NCBI GenBank assembly: GCA_038827615.1
Contig: JAWBNK010000001.1
Coordinates: forward strand, 372,290 to 436,289
Length of the DNA stretch: 64,000 nucleotides
Direction: 5' to 3'
Source of the DNA: Thermosphaera sp.
GTDB lineage: Archaea; Thermoproteota; Thermoprotei_A; Sulfolobales; Desulfurococcaceae
Under the pieces are notes generated by a model. It ran no database searches. It was not told the origin of the DNA and worked only from the letters and a program-made list of their open reading frames with translations. The translations under genes and the position numbers were made by a program. Shown in pieces: positions 15,941 to 25,066 of the stretch (position 1 is the first letter of the stretch; the number at the start of each line of letters is the position of its first letter).

Positions 15941-16795
15941 TCACACGATTACTGTTCTATCCCTATTAGAGATAAAATTGGCGATGAAGGAGAATCTAGA
16001 GGGTATGTAGAAGAATATTTCAATACCCTGATTTAGAAGTTTCATAGGCAACGAGTTCATAATAGATACAGCATTTTCGTCAACGGATCCCAATATCTCT
16101 GAGGGGGTTACGAAAACAGCCTTCCGAGCCCAACTTTCCGAGCCCACGCTTTCAGAAATCATTTTTCTAACAACCACCTCTCCAATTGCAATATCCCTGT
16201 CACCCACTCTTCCAACATCGCGAGGAAGAACTCTCTCTAGCTCATCCGAGCCGAGCTTATCCCTTATTCTTTTCAATAATCTATTAAGCTTTTCCCACTC
16301 TAGCTGATACCTATTGTAGTCGTCTTCATCCTTGTATTCTCTTCTAATTCTTTTTATTTCATTTGATGCTTCAAGCAAATCGTGAACTAAAATGGCTAGC
16401 TCAATCTTATCGATCGTTGGGAGGCCTCGAGCTAAAAGATTCTTGTCTAGGTTCTCCATGATTTTGATGATTGATACGTTTCGATGATCGTATTTTTCAT
16501 ATATTATAGTTAGAATCCCTACAGGATGGATTTTGAGAAACACAGATAGCTTGGAAATGATATCAACAATATCTCTTATCGTTTCGTTGAAAAAAATTGG
16601 AAGAGTAGAGAGGTAGAATTTTCTTGGATTGCAATGGAAAACTTGAGATTGATCTGAGATCCCGAGTTGCCTCTTAATAGAAGCGTCTGAAATCAAGAGT
16701 TTGAGTTTTTCATTCTCTATTTGGAACACGTATCCTTCAAAGAGTCCTCTCTTCAGAAACTCCCCTATTTTTCTCGATAGCTCAACGCAAGACAT
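15941..16795 (-). CDS. Protein of unknown function downstream of the nucleoside-salvage pair
   Basis: A 284-residue soluble protein. The first 100 residues look alpha/beta (RGLFEGYVFQIENEKLKLLI); residues about 130-190 are charged helices likely to form a coiled coil (EASNEIKRIRREYKDEDDYN); the end returns to alpha/beta (RKAVFVTPSEILGSVDENAV, MKLLNQGIEIFFYIPSRF). It begins one base after the kinase stop, so it is co-transcribed with the PfkB kinase and uridine phosphorylase, but nothing links it directly to nucleosides. Confidence 0.55.
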   Translation of the reverse strand: MSCVELSRKIGEFLKRGLFEGYVFQIENEKLKLLISDASIKRQLGISDQSQVFHCNPRKFYLSTLPIFFNETIRDIVDIISKLSVFLKIHPVGILTIIYEKYDHRNVSIIKIMENLDKNLLARGLPTIDKIELAILVHDLLEASNEIKRIRREYKDEDDYNRYQLEWEKLNRLLKRIRDKLGSDELERVLPRDVGRVGDRDIAIGEVVVRKMISESVGSESWARKAVFVTPSEILGSVDENAVSIMNSLPMKLLNQGIEIFFYIPSRFSFIANFISNRDRTVIV

Positions 16796-16796
16796 T

Positions 16797-17747
16797 TTAA
16801 TCTCTAATCACATCTGTTAAGTCCCCTGTAAAAGGCTTAACGATGGTTTTCAACAACTGTTTCCTAAGGACTCTCTTGTCCTTGCATATAAAGCTACCTC
16901 GGCACGAAGCCTTAAGAGTTCCCGCAGCGACCCCATATTTCAACGCCCTCTCTAAATCTCCGGTCTCAATGTAAACAGAGTTGAAAACTGCGTTGAAAGC
17001 ATCCCCTGATCCAGTAGTGTCCACTATCTTCTCGACAGGCTCGGCAAAGGAGTGCCATGCCTTATTATTCGTGAATGCTACCGCTCCTTTACTTCCAAGC
17101 TTCACCGCTAGAATCTCAACATCGTAATCAAGTAATCTCGTAATAGATCCTTCAGACAACGTAAATGCCTCCTCCTTGTTCAAGAAGAGCAGGTTGACAT
17201 GCTTGAGGGTTTTTAAGACCTTGGATTTTGCGGTTGCAACGAACCCCCCTGGATCATAAGATACCAGCGGGACATACTTCTTAGCTACACTCGCTATCTC
17301 GCAGGCTATGCTTGGATTAATAGAGGCCATGTGAACGACATTCGACTCTTTTAAAAGTTCGAGGGGTACGTCTCCAGGGGACAACGACCTGTTTGCACCT
17401 AAAAACCGAATCATAGACCTATTTCCATCAGGGTAAACCATTATGATAACCATGCCTGGAGCGTCGTCAACGGTTTTCACATAGGTTGTGACGACTCCTC
17501 TTTCATAAACTTTTTGAAGCGCTGTTCGAGCTAGCTCGTGGTTCGATATTGAAGATATGAGAAAAGATTTATGTCCAAACCAGACCGTAGCTACTGCGTA
17601 GTTGGCTGCAGCACCGCCTGGGCGGATCTCCAGGCTCTCCGCAATTAAGCTCTCGTCAGGACCTATAGGCCTCTCCACGTATGTGACAACATCTAAATTT
17701 AGGTTCCCAACGCTCACGTGAATATAGCTTTTTGATCTACCCGTCAT
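16797..17747 (-). CDS. PfkB (ribokinase) family kinase, likely nucleoside-salvage sugar kinase
   Basis: A carbohydrate/nucleoside kinase of the ribokinase fold. The N-terminal glycine motif IRPGGAAANYAVA (41-53) and the C-terminal catalytic motif DTTGSGDAF (243-251, base Asp249) are intact, and the length of 316 is normal. The ATGA overlap with uridine phosphorylase suggests it acts on the product of that enzyme. In archaea PfkB enzymes include ribose-1-phosphate kinase of the pentose-bisphosphate (AMP/nucleoside) pathway as well as nucleoside kinases. The substrate is inferred from context only. Confidence 0.85.
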   Translation of the reverse strand: MTGRSKSYIHVSVGNLNLDVVTYVERPIGPDESLIAESLEIRPGGAAANYAVATVWFGHKSFLISSISNHELARTALQKVYERGVVTTYVKTVDDAPGMVIIMVYPDGNRSMIRFLGANRSLSPGDVPLELLKESNVVHMASINPSIACEIASVAKKYVPLVSYDPGGFVATAKSKVLKTLKHVNLLFLNKEEAFTLSEGSITRLLDYDVEILAVKLGSKGAVAFTNNKAWHSFAEPVEKIVDTTGSGDAFNAVFNSVYIETGDLERALKYGVAAGTLKASCRGSFICKDKRVLRKQLLKTIVKPFTGDLTDVIRD

Positions 17748-18619
17748 CTGCCACCCTTCTTAAGGTAAGTCTCCACAATGAGAGAGGGCGTTATTATTTT
17801 TCTACCCTTCCTTGCTAATTCTGCATCCCATTCGCTGAGAATTCTGACAGCTTCATTGGCAACCATTATAGCCTCCTTGACTCCTGCACCAGGGCTGAAC
17901 TCGTTTGTCTCGCGATTAGCGATCGCTGCACATACGGCCCCGGCCCTTAAGTCGTAGATACTTGCGAGAGTGAAAATCACGGAAGCCTCCATCTCGAAGT
18001 TTAATACTCTGACACTTCTCAAGAAGTCTATGAGACCTCTTTGAAACGGCGGAAGGTATCCTTTGAACCCGGGCCGTTCTTGTCCCACGTAGAAGCTGTC
18101 GCTACTAGCGGTTATTCCAACGTGGTAATTAATCCCCAATGATTCAGCGGCCTCGATCAGAGCCAATGTTACATCAAGGCTTGCAATGGCGGGATACTCT
18201 GGCATGACGTAGTGTTTGCTCGTTCCCTCGAGCCTCACTGCTCCTGTGGAAATGATCAAGTCTCCAACTCCTATCTCTTTGATCAATGCTCCTGTGGTTC
18301 CAACGCGTATGAAAGTGTCGGAACCAACTCTTGCTAGTTCTTCGACGGCTATTGCCGTCGCGGGACCCCCTATGCCTGTGCTCGTGGCTGAAATGAACAC
18401 GTCTTTGTAAAATCCGCTGTACGTTACATATTCTCTGTGGGCTGACACTCTCCAGCTCTTATCCCAGAAACCTGCAATCATCTCTACTCTTCCGGGGTCG
18501 CCTGGGAGGAGAACATATCGACTTACATCCCCAGGCTTTATTTCTAAATGATATTGTTTTCTATCTATAGTCTCAGGCGTACTTGCACTTTTCCAGCGCG
18601 TCTCCAAGCAAATCGCCAT
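17744..18619 (-). CDS. udp: Uridine phosphorylase (PNP/UDP family)
   Basis: The enzyme splits uridine, or related nucleosides, with phosphate to a free base and ribose-1-phosphate. Signature stretches are PGDPGRVEMIAGFWD, STGIGGPATAIAVEEL, RVGTTGAL and the substrate region NFEMEASVIFTL, all in family order over 291 residues. The start ATG lies close behind a TATA-like sequence, and the stop overlaps the kinase start. Together with the PfkB kinase it forms a nucleoside breakdown module. A broader purine specificity cannot be excluded, but the pattern around the base-binding region is closest to uridine phosphorylases. Confidence 0.88.
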   Translation of the reverse strand: MAICLETRWKSASTPETIDRKQYHLEIKPGDVSRYVLLPGDPGRVEMIAGFWDKSWRVSAHREYVTYSGFYKDVFISATSTGIGGPATAIAVEELARVGSDTFIRVGTTGALIKEIGVGDLIISTGAVRLEGTSKHYVMPEYPAIASLDVTLALIEAAESLGINYHVGITASSDSFYVGQERPGFKGYLPPFQRGLIDFLRSVRVLNFEMEASVIFTLASIYDLRAGAVCAAIANRETNEFSPGAGVKEAIMVANEAVRILSEWDAELARKGRKIITPSLIVETYLKKGGR

Positions 18620-18631
18620 TTAGATACTTTA

Positions 18632-19147
18632 TTATAGGTAGTATATTTTACTTTCCATTGAAGAAATATCGATGACCCCGTAGGAGGCGTGACCAGTCAA
18701 ATACCCGCATCCCTCGCCAGGGTTCAAAACGATCTTCCCGTCCACAATTTTAATAAGGGCATTGTGAGTGTGTCCAAACAATACCGCGTCAACTCTTAAG
18801 GACTTAGCAAGCGCCTCAGCTAGTTCTTCTGTGAAACTAGCATTTCCAAATCCGTGGAAAAGGAATAATTTTCTTCCCTGAATTTCATATATTAAAGGCT
18901 CGTTGCTGAAAACCCAGCCGAATCTTTGAAAAAGAGTAGACAATAGGTAAACGTCTCCATCATTGTTTCCCTTTACGGCTACTACGTCCTTATTCCCCAA
19001 TGTATCTTTCATTTTCTTCACTACGAAGGGACTAATGATATCGCCAAGGTGAATGATTAAATCTACACCATTATGTAAAAGGTTTTCAAGGATTTTCTCA
19101 ACGAGAAAGATATTATCGTGGGTATCGCTTATTACTCCTATTAGCAA
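18632..19147 (-). CDS. YfcE/MJ0936-type metallophosphoesterase
   Basis: A small two-metal phosphodiesterase. The motifs are in order: GVISDTHD, HLGD, VKGNND, LFHG and LFGHTH, giving the full Asp/His/Asn metal set. Starting at TTG 19147 gives 171 residues that begin two residues before GVISDTHD, like MJ0936, and follow AAGGGG; a TTG 18 bases earlier inside the Hsp20 gene lacks a ribosome site. Physiological substrate unknown. It follows Hsp20 in the same direction. Confidence 0.9.
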   Translation of the reverse strand: MLIGVISDTHDNIFLVEKILENLLHNGVDLIIHLGDIISPFVVKKMKDTLGNKDVVAVKGNNDGDVYLLSTLFQRFGWVFSNEPLIYEIQGRKLFLFHGFGNASFTEELAEALAKSLRVDAVLFGHTHNALIKIVDGKIVLNPGEGCGYLTGHASYGVIDISSMESKIYYL

Positions 19148-19157
19148 TCGTAGCCCC

Positions 19158-19712
19158 TTATTCAACGCTAATCTTGAATCCCTTCTTCTCTTTACGAGCC
19201 TTCTTCATCTTAACTTCTAATACACCGTTTCTGTAGACAGCCTTAGCTGATGAAGGGTCAACTTCCGATGGCAACTCTACTTCTTTGTAATACTTTCTAT
19301 TTGTATCACTCGCGCTTATCACAAGAGTTTTTCCATCCTCGCTTATCTTTGTTTCGATCTTCTCTTTCTCAACACCAGGTATCTCCGCAATAACTGTTAT
19401 CTCATCACCGCTCTCGAATACATCCACCAAAGGTTCTCTCTCCTCGGTTATTATTGGTCTTCCTTTTACTCTTCTCACATTCCCGAACTCTTCGACTACG
19501 GGTTTTCCATCAGGCCCTATAGTTATCCTGAAGCCGTAAACATACGGTTTAATCCCCTGTTTCTCCAGTTCTTTCTCCAAATCTCTTAATCTCATAGGGT
19601 GGAACATCTCTTCAAACTCTCTCATAATGTCTTCGAACATTCTTTCAATGTCTCGCTCTATATCCCACCAGAAGGGTCTTCTCCTCTTTCTATAATCCCA
19701 TTCATCCTCCAT
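19158..19712 (-). CDS. Hsp20/alpha-crystallin small heat shock protein
   Basis: An ATP-independent holdase. After an Arg/Trp/Glu-rich N-terminal arm (WDIERDIERMFEDIMREFEEM) the alpha-crystallin domain runs from about residue 90 to the end, with EREPLVDVFESGDEITVIAEIPGVEKE, ISASDTNRKYYKEVELP, the A-x-x-x-NGVLEV motif and a C-terminal FKISVE in place of the classical I-x-I. Start ATG 19712 behind TAGGTG. A TATTTAAG element about 35 bases upstream on the minus strand fits as promoter. Confidence 0.95.
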   Translation of the reverse strand: MEDEWDYRKRRRPFWWDIERDIERMFEDIMREFEEMFHPMRLRDLEKELEKQGIKPYVYGFRITIGPDGKPVVEEFGNVRRVKGRPIITEEREPLVDVFESGDEITVIAEIPGVEKEKIETKISEDGKTLVISASDTNRKYYKEVELPSEVDPSSAKAVYRNGVLEVKMKKARKEKKGFKISVE

Positions 19713-19721
19713 TAACAACAC

Positions 19722-19801
19722 CTATATTACAAATCAATTTATCTCCTTAAATATTGTGTTATAAAACCTTTCATTCTTATAGTATTATCAAGGGGATATT
19801 T
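19722..19801. promoter_or_regulatory. Divergent promoter region between Hsp20 and UPF0047
   Basis: Eighty AT-rich bases serve two genes. On the minus strand TATTTAAG (about 19743-19750) lies 35 bases before the Hsp20 start; on the plus strand TTATAAAA (about 19757-19764) precedes AAGGGG and the TTG at 19802. Both transcripts would have short leaders. Confidence 0.45.
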
Positions 19802-20224
19802 TTGAAAATCGCCATTAAAACTGTTGAATTATCTACCACTGAGAGGTTCCAGCTTGTTAATATAACTAAATATGTTGAGGTAGCGGTACAAGAAAGCGGA
19901 GTTTGCAGGGGAATAGTAGTGGTTAGCGTGCCCCATGCAACTGCCGGGGTAATCGTTAACGAGAACGAGCCAGGGCTCTTGGAAGACATCCTTCAGAAAG
20001 TAAGGGATTTTTCAGAGCCTGGTAGCAGGAAGTGGCGTCACAACTCGATAGATGACAATGCCCATGCTCACATATCTTCAGCGTTGTTTGGGCATGAAAG
20101 AGTAATGCCAGTAAACGACTGCAGACTCGTTAGAGGAACTTGGCAGGACATCTTTTTCTTGGAGATGGATGGTCCACGGGAGAAGAGACGTGTTGTAATA
20201 ACCGTGATAGGTGAGAAGGAATGA
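19802..20224 (+). CDS. UPF0047/YjbQ family protein
   Basis: A 140-residue member of the YjbQ family (proposed secondary thiamine-phosphate synthase activity in bacteria). Family hallmarks are [17 protein letters not shown], the metal-like His/Asp cluster [19 protein letters not shown] and [18 protein letters not shown]. The TTG at 19802, seven bases behind AAGGGG, gives the usual family length; an ATG 48 bases upstream adds an unconserved tail. The stop overlaps the next ATG by 4 bases, so it is co-translated with nicotinate phosphoribosyltransferase. Cellular role uncertain. Confidence 0.88.
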   Translation: MKIAIKTVELSTTERFQLVNITKYVEVAVQESGVCRGIVVVSVPHATAGVIVNENEPGLLEDILQKVRDFSEPGSRKWRHNSIDDNAHAHISSALFGHERVMPVNDCRLVRGTWQDIFFLEMDGPREKRRVVITVIGEKE

Positions 20225-21396
20225 GGTTTTACGTTGCTTCCGAGGAGGATTTATTGAATGGAATAGTAACAGATATCTATTTTAAGAGGACTGTGAAGAT
20301 TCTAAGGACTAAAAATCTTCGAAAGAAGGTTAGAATGGAGTTTCATTCTATGAGCCTCCCGGGAGGATACGAGTGGGCAGTGTTCACAGGACTAGAGGAA
20401 GTATTGAAGCTTCTTGAAGGAAAACCGGTGAATGTATACGCAATGGATGAGGGAACAATTTTTAAAGCTGGTGAACCCTTGATGATTATTGAAGGATATC
20501 TCGATGATTTCATTTTATTTGAAACCGCCTTGCTGGGTATACTTCGCCATTACTCCAGCATATCTACCAAGGCAGCTAGATTGAAGAGGCTCGCAATGGA
20601 TAAGACTCTCTTATTCTTCGGGTTGAGGGCTGTTCACCCTGCCCTAGCTCCAATGGTGGATAGGGCAGCCTTCATTGGAGGCATGGATGCGGTTTCTGGA
20701 GTTGCTAGCGAGAAATACCTTGGACTTACCCCGTCGGGGACAATGCCGCATGCATTGATAATTGCCTTTGGCGATCAGAGGAAAGCATGGAAGGCATTTG
20801 ACGAGGTGATAGAAGAGAACATTCCCAGAATCATGCTTGTTGACACATTCTACGATGAAAGGATTGAGGCCTTGATGGCTGCCGAGACACTAGGGAAGAA
20901 GTTGCATGGGGTGAGATTAGACACTCCGAGTAGTAGAAGGGGGAATATGAGGAGGATCGTGGAGGAGGTTAGATGGACCCTAAACCTCTACGGATATTCA
21001 AATGTTAAGATTGTTGTGAGCGGAGGTATTGATGAAGAAGAAATAATTGAATTGAGAAATATAGTAGATGCCTTCGGGATAGGTACTAGCGTATCATTTC
21101 CCCAGAGCATTGATATCAGTGCAGACATTGTTGAAGTTTACGAAAACGGAAGATGGCTTCCTTTAGCCAAGCGAGGAAAACTACCGGGGGCTAAGCAAGT
21201 CTTCCGAAAAAGACCAGGATTGAATGATCTGGTGAGATTAATGGAGAATCCTGGCGAAGTTCCCGGTGATTATAGCCCGTTGTTGAAACCATATGTTATC
21301 GAGGGAAAAGTTGTGAGACAACCTCCCGATGTATTGAAGATTAGGGAGTACGTTTTAGATCAACTGAAAGAGTTGCCGGAACCGAGACCCATATAA
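20221..21396 (+). CDS. pncB: Nicotinate phosphoribosyltransferase
   Basis: Joins nicotinate to PRPP in NAD salvage. The 391-residue protein shows the family core [49 protein letters not shown] with GMDAVSG, the GTMPHAL loop, VRLDTPSS and [10 protein letters not shown] followed by FGIGTS, i.e. a type II phosphoribosyltransferase barrel with both phosphate-binding ends. ATGA overlap with UPF0047, and stops only 5 bases from the convergent HAD gene. The substrate could in principle be nicotinamide, but archaeal genes of this type are annotated as nicotinate enzymes. Confidence 0.9.
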   Translation: MRFYVASEEDLLNGIVTDIYFKRTVKILRTKNLRKKVRMEFHSMSLPGGYEWAVFTGLEEVLKLLEGKPVNVYAMDEGTIFKAGEPLMIIEGYLDDFILFETALLGILRHYSSISTKAARLKRLAMDKTLLFFGLRAVHPALAPMVDRAAFIGGMDAVSGVASEKYLGLTPSGTMPHALIIAFGDQRKAWKAFDEVIEENIPRIMLVDTFYDERIEALMAAETLGKKLHGVRLDTPSSRRGNMRRIVEEVRWTLNLYGYSNVKIVVSGGIDEEEIIELRNIVDAFGIGTSVSFPQSIDISADIVEVYENGRWLPLAKRGKLPGAKQVFRKRPGLNDLVRLMENPGEVPGDYSPLLKPYVIEGKVVRQPPDVLKIREYVLDQLKELPEPRPI

Positions 21397-21401
21397 CTCT
21401 A

Positions 21402-22073
21402 TCAATCTATTACAAATTTTTCTACCTCGTAGAGATTTTTGACTACTGGATACTTCATTACCGGGTCTTCCCACGGGAACATCCACTGCTTCCCAAATTC
21501 TCTTCTGACGAGAGTTAGACGAGGATCTTTTCCAAGCTTGAGATCTATTTTGAACAGGTTAATGGGCTTGTCATCAACGTATATCAGTCTTGAAGGATTG
21601 TATTTTCTTAAAAGATAGTCTAACGCTTCATCTCTTGACTCGAAGTCTTCTCCAACGATCAAGATTTCGTCGAAATATGGTTTGAAACCATCTACTTCGA
21701 CCCTCCAACTCTTAAGCCCAGGGATGTCGTCCATATACCCGACATGGACGACTACAAAACCCTTACTCCGCATTGATTCCAGGGCCTTGAAAGAGCCCGG
21801 AAGTACTACGGTATTCTCGATCCTCCTCTCCCAATATTTAATTAATAATTCATTCATAGCATCGTGTGAAAGGTTTAGAACGCTGGGCCACCAATCTATT
21901 CTCAAAAGCCCCCATCCCTCAGAGAGATACTCCATATATAGAAGGTATCTTCCAAACACATCTCCAACGCCTGTGAGTTCCGGGAGGTCTTTCAAATAGA
22001 AGTCATCTATGCCAAAGTAGCTATCTACAAGCACTCCATCGTAATCTAATGCGACGACGGTCCCGCCTGTCAA
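21402..22073 (-). CDS. HAD-superfamily hydrolase
   Basis: A 223-residue haloacid-dehalogenase-like phosphatase. Motif I is DYDGVLVDS at the N-terminus, motif II lies in VVHVGYMDD, the conserved Lys in FKPYFDE and motif III in YVDDKPINL. The cap region (about 20-100) is helical and Trp-rich (EGWGLLRIDWWPS). It may act on a small phosphorylated metabolite; the substrate cannot be read from sequence. It runs convergent to the nicotinate phosphoribosyltransferase gene. Confidence 0.8.
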   Translation of the reverse strand: MTGGTVVALDYDGVLVDSYFGIDDFYLKDLPELTGVGDVFGRYLLYMEYLSEGWGLLRIDWWPSVLNLSHDAMNELLIKYWERRIENTVVLPGSFKALESMRSKGFVVVHVGYMDDIPGLKSWRVEVDGFKPYFDEILIVGEDFESRDEALDYLLRKYNPSRLIYVDDKPINLFKIDLKLGKDPRLTLVRREFGKQWMFPWEDPVMKYPVVKNLYEVEKFVID

Positions 22074-22139
22074 CTACTCCCCTCTCCCGGTCTCTGCATA
22101 GATAAGCTCATACAATCATAATTAATAAACGGTGATAAA

Positions 22140-23117
22140 ATGGTTTTAGACCACTATTACGTTAGGACAACAGGTAACTGCTACGGGGTAATTGTTGGCA
22201 ACGATCATGCGCCATTTTATTACATAGGTTACTTAAAGTATTGTCAAGCCAGCGTAGAAACCCTCTGGAAGGATTCGTACGGATTTTACACAAGACTCGT
22301 GAAGATTTACACTCCAAGTCAAGTCCACGAGAGTACTGGTTGGAAACAATATATCCCATACTATGATTCATTAATACCGATAATTCCATCTTCCGTGATC
22401 CTAGAGGTATACGATCCTATAATGAGGACACGTGAACTGTTTTCTAGACCAACTGATCCGCTGGAAACAGAGGCTTCACGCCTTCTTGACATACTTCACA
22501 ATTGCACGGGATTGTCCACTGGAATAGGTGTCACGGGTTCTCTCTTGCCAAGGATTCACAATCCGTTTAAGAGCGATATTGATCTCGTTGTCTACGGGTG
22601 GAGAGAGTCTGTGAAAGCTATCGAATGTTTAAACGAGGTTGATTTGCTAAGACCATTTGAGGGGTCCTTACTTAGAGAGTGGGCTTTAAGAGTCTCAGAG
22701 AATACTGGAATATCTGTTAGGACTGCCGAAAAACTCTACCGCAAGTATAGAAGGGGATTGTTCCACTCGTTGGCCTATTCAATAATATTCGATAGGGATT
22801 ACGGGGAGAGCATTCTATTGAAGCCATCATACCATACCCTAGGAGTAATAATAATAGTGGGCGTGATAGAGGGAGGGTTGGAGGCATTATCTTACCCGTC
22901 TTCCTCGAAATTATCTCAGTATGTGATCGTCAAATCATCGGTGAACCCCCCGTATCCTATCGATGAAATCGTTAGTTTTGACTCCTTATACATCCCTGTA
23001 TTATTTGAGGGAGGTAAGGCACTGATCAAAGGCTTGCTCCAGTGTAGTAGCGTGACTGAGTCTTGCAGAATCTTGGTCGGAGGAGTTGAGGAGAAAGGAT
23101 TCATTGAACCTGAATAA
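22140..23117 (+). CDS. Nucleotidyltransferase-fold protein
   Basis: A 325-residue protein. The middle contains GIGVTGSLLPRIHNPFKSDI followed by DLVVYG: a GS-x-x ... S-D-I-D-L signature of the minimal nucleotidyltransferase (pol beta) fold, with two acidic metal ligands (D-I-D). The first 110 residues form a beta-rich domain (GNCYGVIVGNDHAPFYYIGY) and the last 90 a second beta domain, so it is longer than a minimal MNT. Substrate unknown. ATG start shortly after GGTGAT. Confidence 0.6.
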   Translation: MVLDHYYVRTTGNCYGVIVGNDHAPFYYIGYLKYCQASVETLWKDSYGFYTRLVKIYTPSQVHESTGWKQYIPYYDSLIPIIPSSVILEVYDPIMRTRELFSRPTDPLETEASRLLDILHNCTGLSTGIGVTGSLLPRIHNPFKSDIDLVVYGWRESVKAIECLNEVDLLRPFEGSLLREWALRVSENTGISVRTAEKLYRKYRRGLFHSLAYSIIFDRDYGESILLKPSYHTLGVIIIVGVIEGGLEALSYPSSSKLSQYVIVKSSVNPPYPIDEIVSFDSLYIPVLFEGGKALIKGLLQCSSVTESCRILVGGVEEKGFIEPE

Positions 23118-23250
23118 CGATTTAATACCTTTGTTTCTTAATGGCTCCAAGGTTGTTTGGAGTGGCCGGCTTTGATCATTACATTATACTGATATTTAAT
23201 GAATAAGTGGGCAGAAAGGTTTACACATGTTGATTTACCATGTGCAATAA

Positions 23251-23258
23251 TTTATATA
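23251..23258 (+). promoter_or_regulatory. TATA box of the acyl-CoA synthetase alpha gene
   Basis: TTTATATA (inside AATAATTTATATATG) lies about 45 bases before the ATG at 23297. A start of transcription near 23280 leaves a short leader carrying GAGGTG six bases before the ATG. Of the promoter candidates in the window this is one of the clearest. Confidence 0.55.
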
Positions 23259-23296
23259 TGAGGACATAAATACGACAGCATGGTGAGGTGCTTATC

Positions 23297-24661
23297 ATGG
23301 TGAAAGCTCTCTTCGAGCCTAAGAGCATAGCGGTGGTCGGTGCGAGCAGGTCGCCCGGCAAGATCGGTCACGTTGTCCTCAAGAATATACTATACTATGG
23401 ATATTCCGGGAAGATCTATCCAGTAAATCCCAATGCAGATGAGATCTTAGGTTTGAAGGCGTATCCCTCAATCTCAAGCATACCAGACGAGGTTGACGTG
23501 GCAGTAATAACCGTTCCTGCTCAGGAAGTTCCCCCGATCATTGAAGAGTGCGGTAGGAAAGGGGTTAAGGTAGCAGTCGTGATTACGGCAGGATTCTCGG
23601 AAGTTGGAAACGTTGAGATGGAGGAAAAAATGGTTGAAACAGCTCGAAAATATGGTATGAGGATTTTAGGTCCAAACATCTTCGGCTACGCATATACTCC
23701 ATTGAATATCAACGCGACATTCGGGCCTCTGGAACTCTCGAGAGGAAATATTGCTTTTATAACTCAGAGCGGGGCTTTAGGGATAGCCTTAATGGGCTGG
23801 ACGATAATGAACGAAATAGGATTGTCGGCTCTTGTAAGCATTGGAAACATGTCTGATTTAGACGTCATAGAGCTTTCAGAGTACTTAGCAGAAGATCCTA
23901 ATACAAGAGTTATTACTATTTATCTTGAAGGATTGAAGCCTGGATACGGTAGGGAGTTTGTCGAGAGAATGTCAAAGGTTACAAGGAAGAAGCCTGTTAT
24001 AGTGATAAAAGCGGGGAGGACTCAAAGAGGTGCTTCGGCTGCGGCCAGCCACACTGGAAGCCTAGCTGGAAGCGATTCTTTATATGAGGCCGCATTCAAA
24101 CAAGCTGGAATAATTAGAACATACACTGTGGAGGACATGTTTGATGTTGCTCGCGCGTTCGCCTTACAACCATTGCCGAGAGGCGATCGAACGTTAATAA
24201 TTACTAACGGAGGAGGTGTAGGAGTCCTAGCCACGGATGCTGCAGAGCTCAATAATGTCAGACTCATAGATCCTTCGCCAAGCTTGAAGGAGAAGCTAAA
24301 GGCCTCTATGCCTTGGTTCGGTAGCCCGAAGAATCCTGTAGATTTGACGGGGCAGGCAAATGCGGATAACTATCTACAAGCGCTTAGAACAGCGCTCGAG
24401 TCGGATGAAGTCGATAACATAGTCTTACTTTATTGTAGGACAGCCATATTGGATCCGAGGGAGCTGGCAAAGGCTATAATTCAATTCTACAAGGAATCAG
24501 GGGCCTCCAAGCCCATCGTCGCCGGATTCGTGGGCGGCGAAGATACTTATGAAGCAATAAGGTTGCTGAACCGTAATGGGATACCTGCTTACGCTGCACC
24601 GGAGAGGGCAGTGTATGCATTGTCGAGGATGATATGGTACGGTAAATACCTCAGTAAGTAA
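23297..24661 (+). CDS. acdA: ADP-forming acyl-CoA (acetyl-CoA) synthetase alpha subunit
   Basis: Converts acyl-CoA, ADP and Pi to acid, ATP and CoA, the archaeal energy-saving step of peptide and sugar fermentation. The 454-residue protein has the CoA-binding domain (SIAVVGASRSPGKIGHVVL), the ligase domain (ITQSGALGIAL) and the catalytic phosphohistidine loop ASHTGSLAGSD (His252). Only the alpha subunit is here: no ATP-grasp beta subunit lies next to it, so the partner must be elsewhere, as in Pyrococcus. ATG 23297 follows GAGGTG by six bases. Confidence 0.93.
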   Translation: MVKALFEPKSIAVVGASRSPGKIGHVVLKNILYYGYSGKIYPVNPNADEILGLKAYPSISSIPDEVDVAVITVPAQEVPPIIEECGRKGVKVAVVITAGFSEVGNVEMEEKMVETARKYGMRILGPNIFGYAYTPLNINATFGPLELSRGNIAFITQSGALGIALMGWTIMNEIGLSALVSIGNMSDLDVIELSEYLAEDPNTRVITIYLEGLKPGYGREFVERMSKVTRKKPVIVIKAGRTQRGASAAASHTGSLAGSDSLYEAAFKQAGIIRTYTVEDMFDVARAFALQPLPRGDRTLIITNGGGVGVLATDAAELNNVRLIDPSPSLKEKLKASMPWFGSPKNPVDLTGQANADNYLQALRTALESDEVDNIVLLYCRTAILDPRELAKAIIQFYKESGASKPIVAGFVGGEDTYEAIRLLNRNGIPAYAAPERAVYALSRMIWYGKYLSK

Positions 24662-24690
24662 TATAGATTATGATTGTTAAAAGAAAAATC

Positions 24691-25020
24691 CTACATTAAC
24701 CTGCTTCCTGCTGGAACAGTTTTTTCAACGGTGGCTAAGACAGGTGGGTCTGTATCTGTTGCCAGAAGCATGCCCCTGCTCTCCAGCCCCATCATTTTCT
24801 TCGGCTTAAGGTTTGCTACTATGATTACGTTTTTTCCAATGAAGTATTCAGGGGCGTACCATTTCCCGAGTCCCGCTATGATTTGCCTCTCTCCGAGGGG
24901 TCCAAGATCGACAACCAACCTGATCAGCTTCTCGCTCCCTGGCACCCTCTCTGCGGTCTTCACTACCCCGACTCTCAACTCAACCCGTGAGAACTCGTCA
25001 ATTCCAATCTCCTGGGTCAT
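24691..25020 (-). CDS. Methionyl-tRNA synthetase beta subunit (stand-alone tRNA-binding OB domain)
   Basis: A 109-residue EMAPII/Arc1p-type tRNA-binding OB fold. Family motifs are VELRVGVVKTAERVPGSEKL, QIIAGLGKWY and VIIVANLKPKKMMGLESRGM. In archaea this domain is often separate from the MetRS catalytic chain and aids tRNA binding in trans. It is divergent from ThiI and convergent with acdA; the catalytic MetRS gene is not in the window. Confidence 0.93.
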   Translation of the reverse strand: MTQEIGIDEFSRVELRVGVVKTAERVPGSEKLIRLVVDLGPLGERQIIAGLGKWYAPEYFIGKNVIIVANLKPKKMMGLESRGMLLATDTDPPVLATVEKTVPAGSRLM

Positions 25021-25066
25021 GGTATCACCTTAATACTTGGTTTGATTAATCATAAAACAAACGGGC

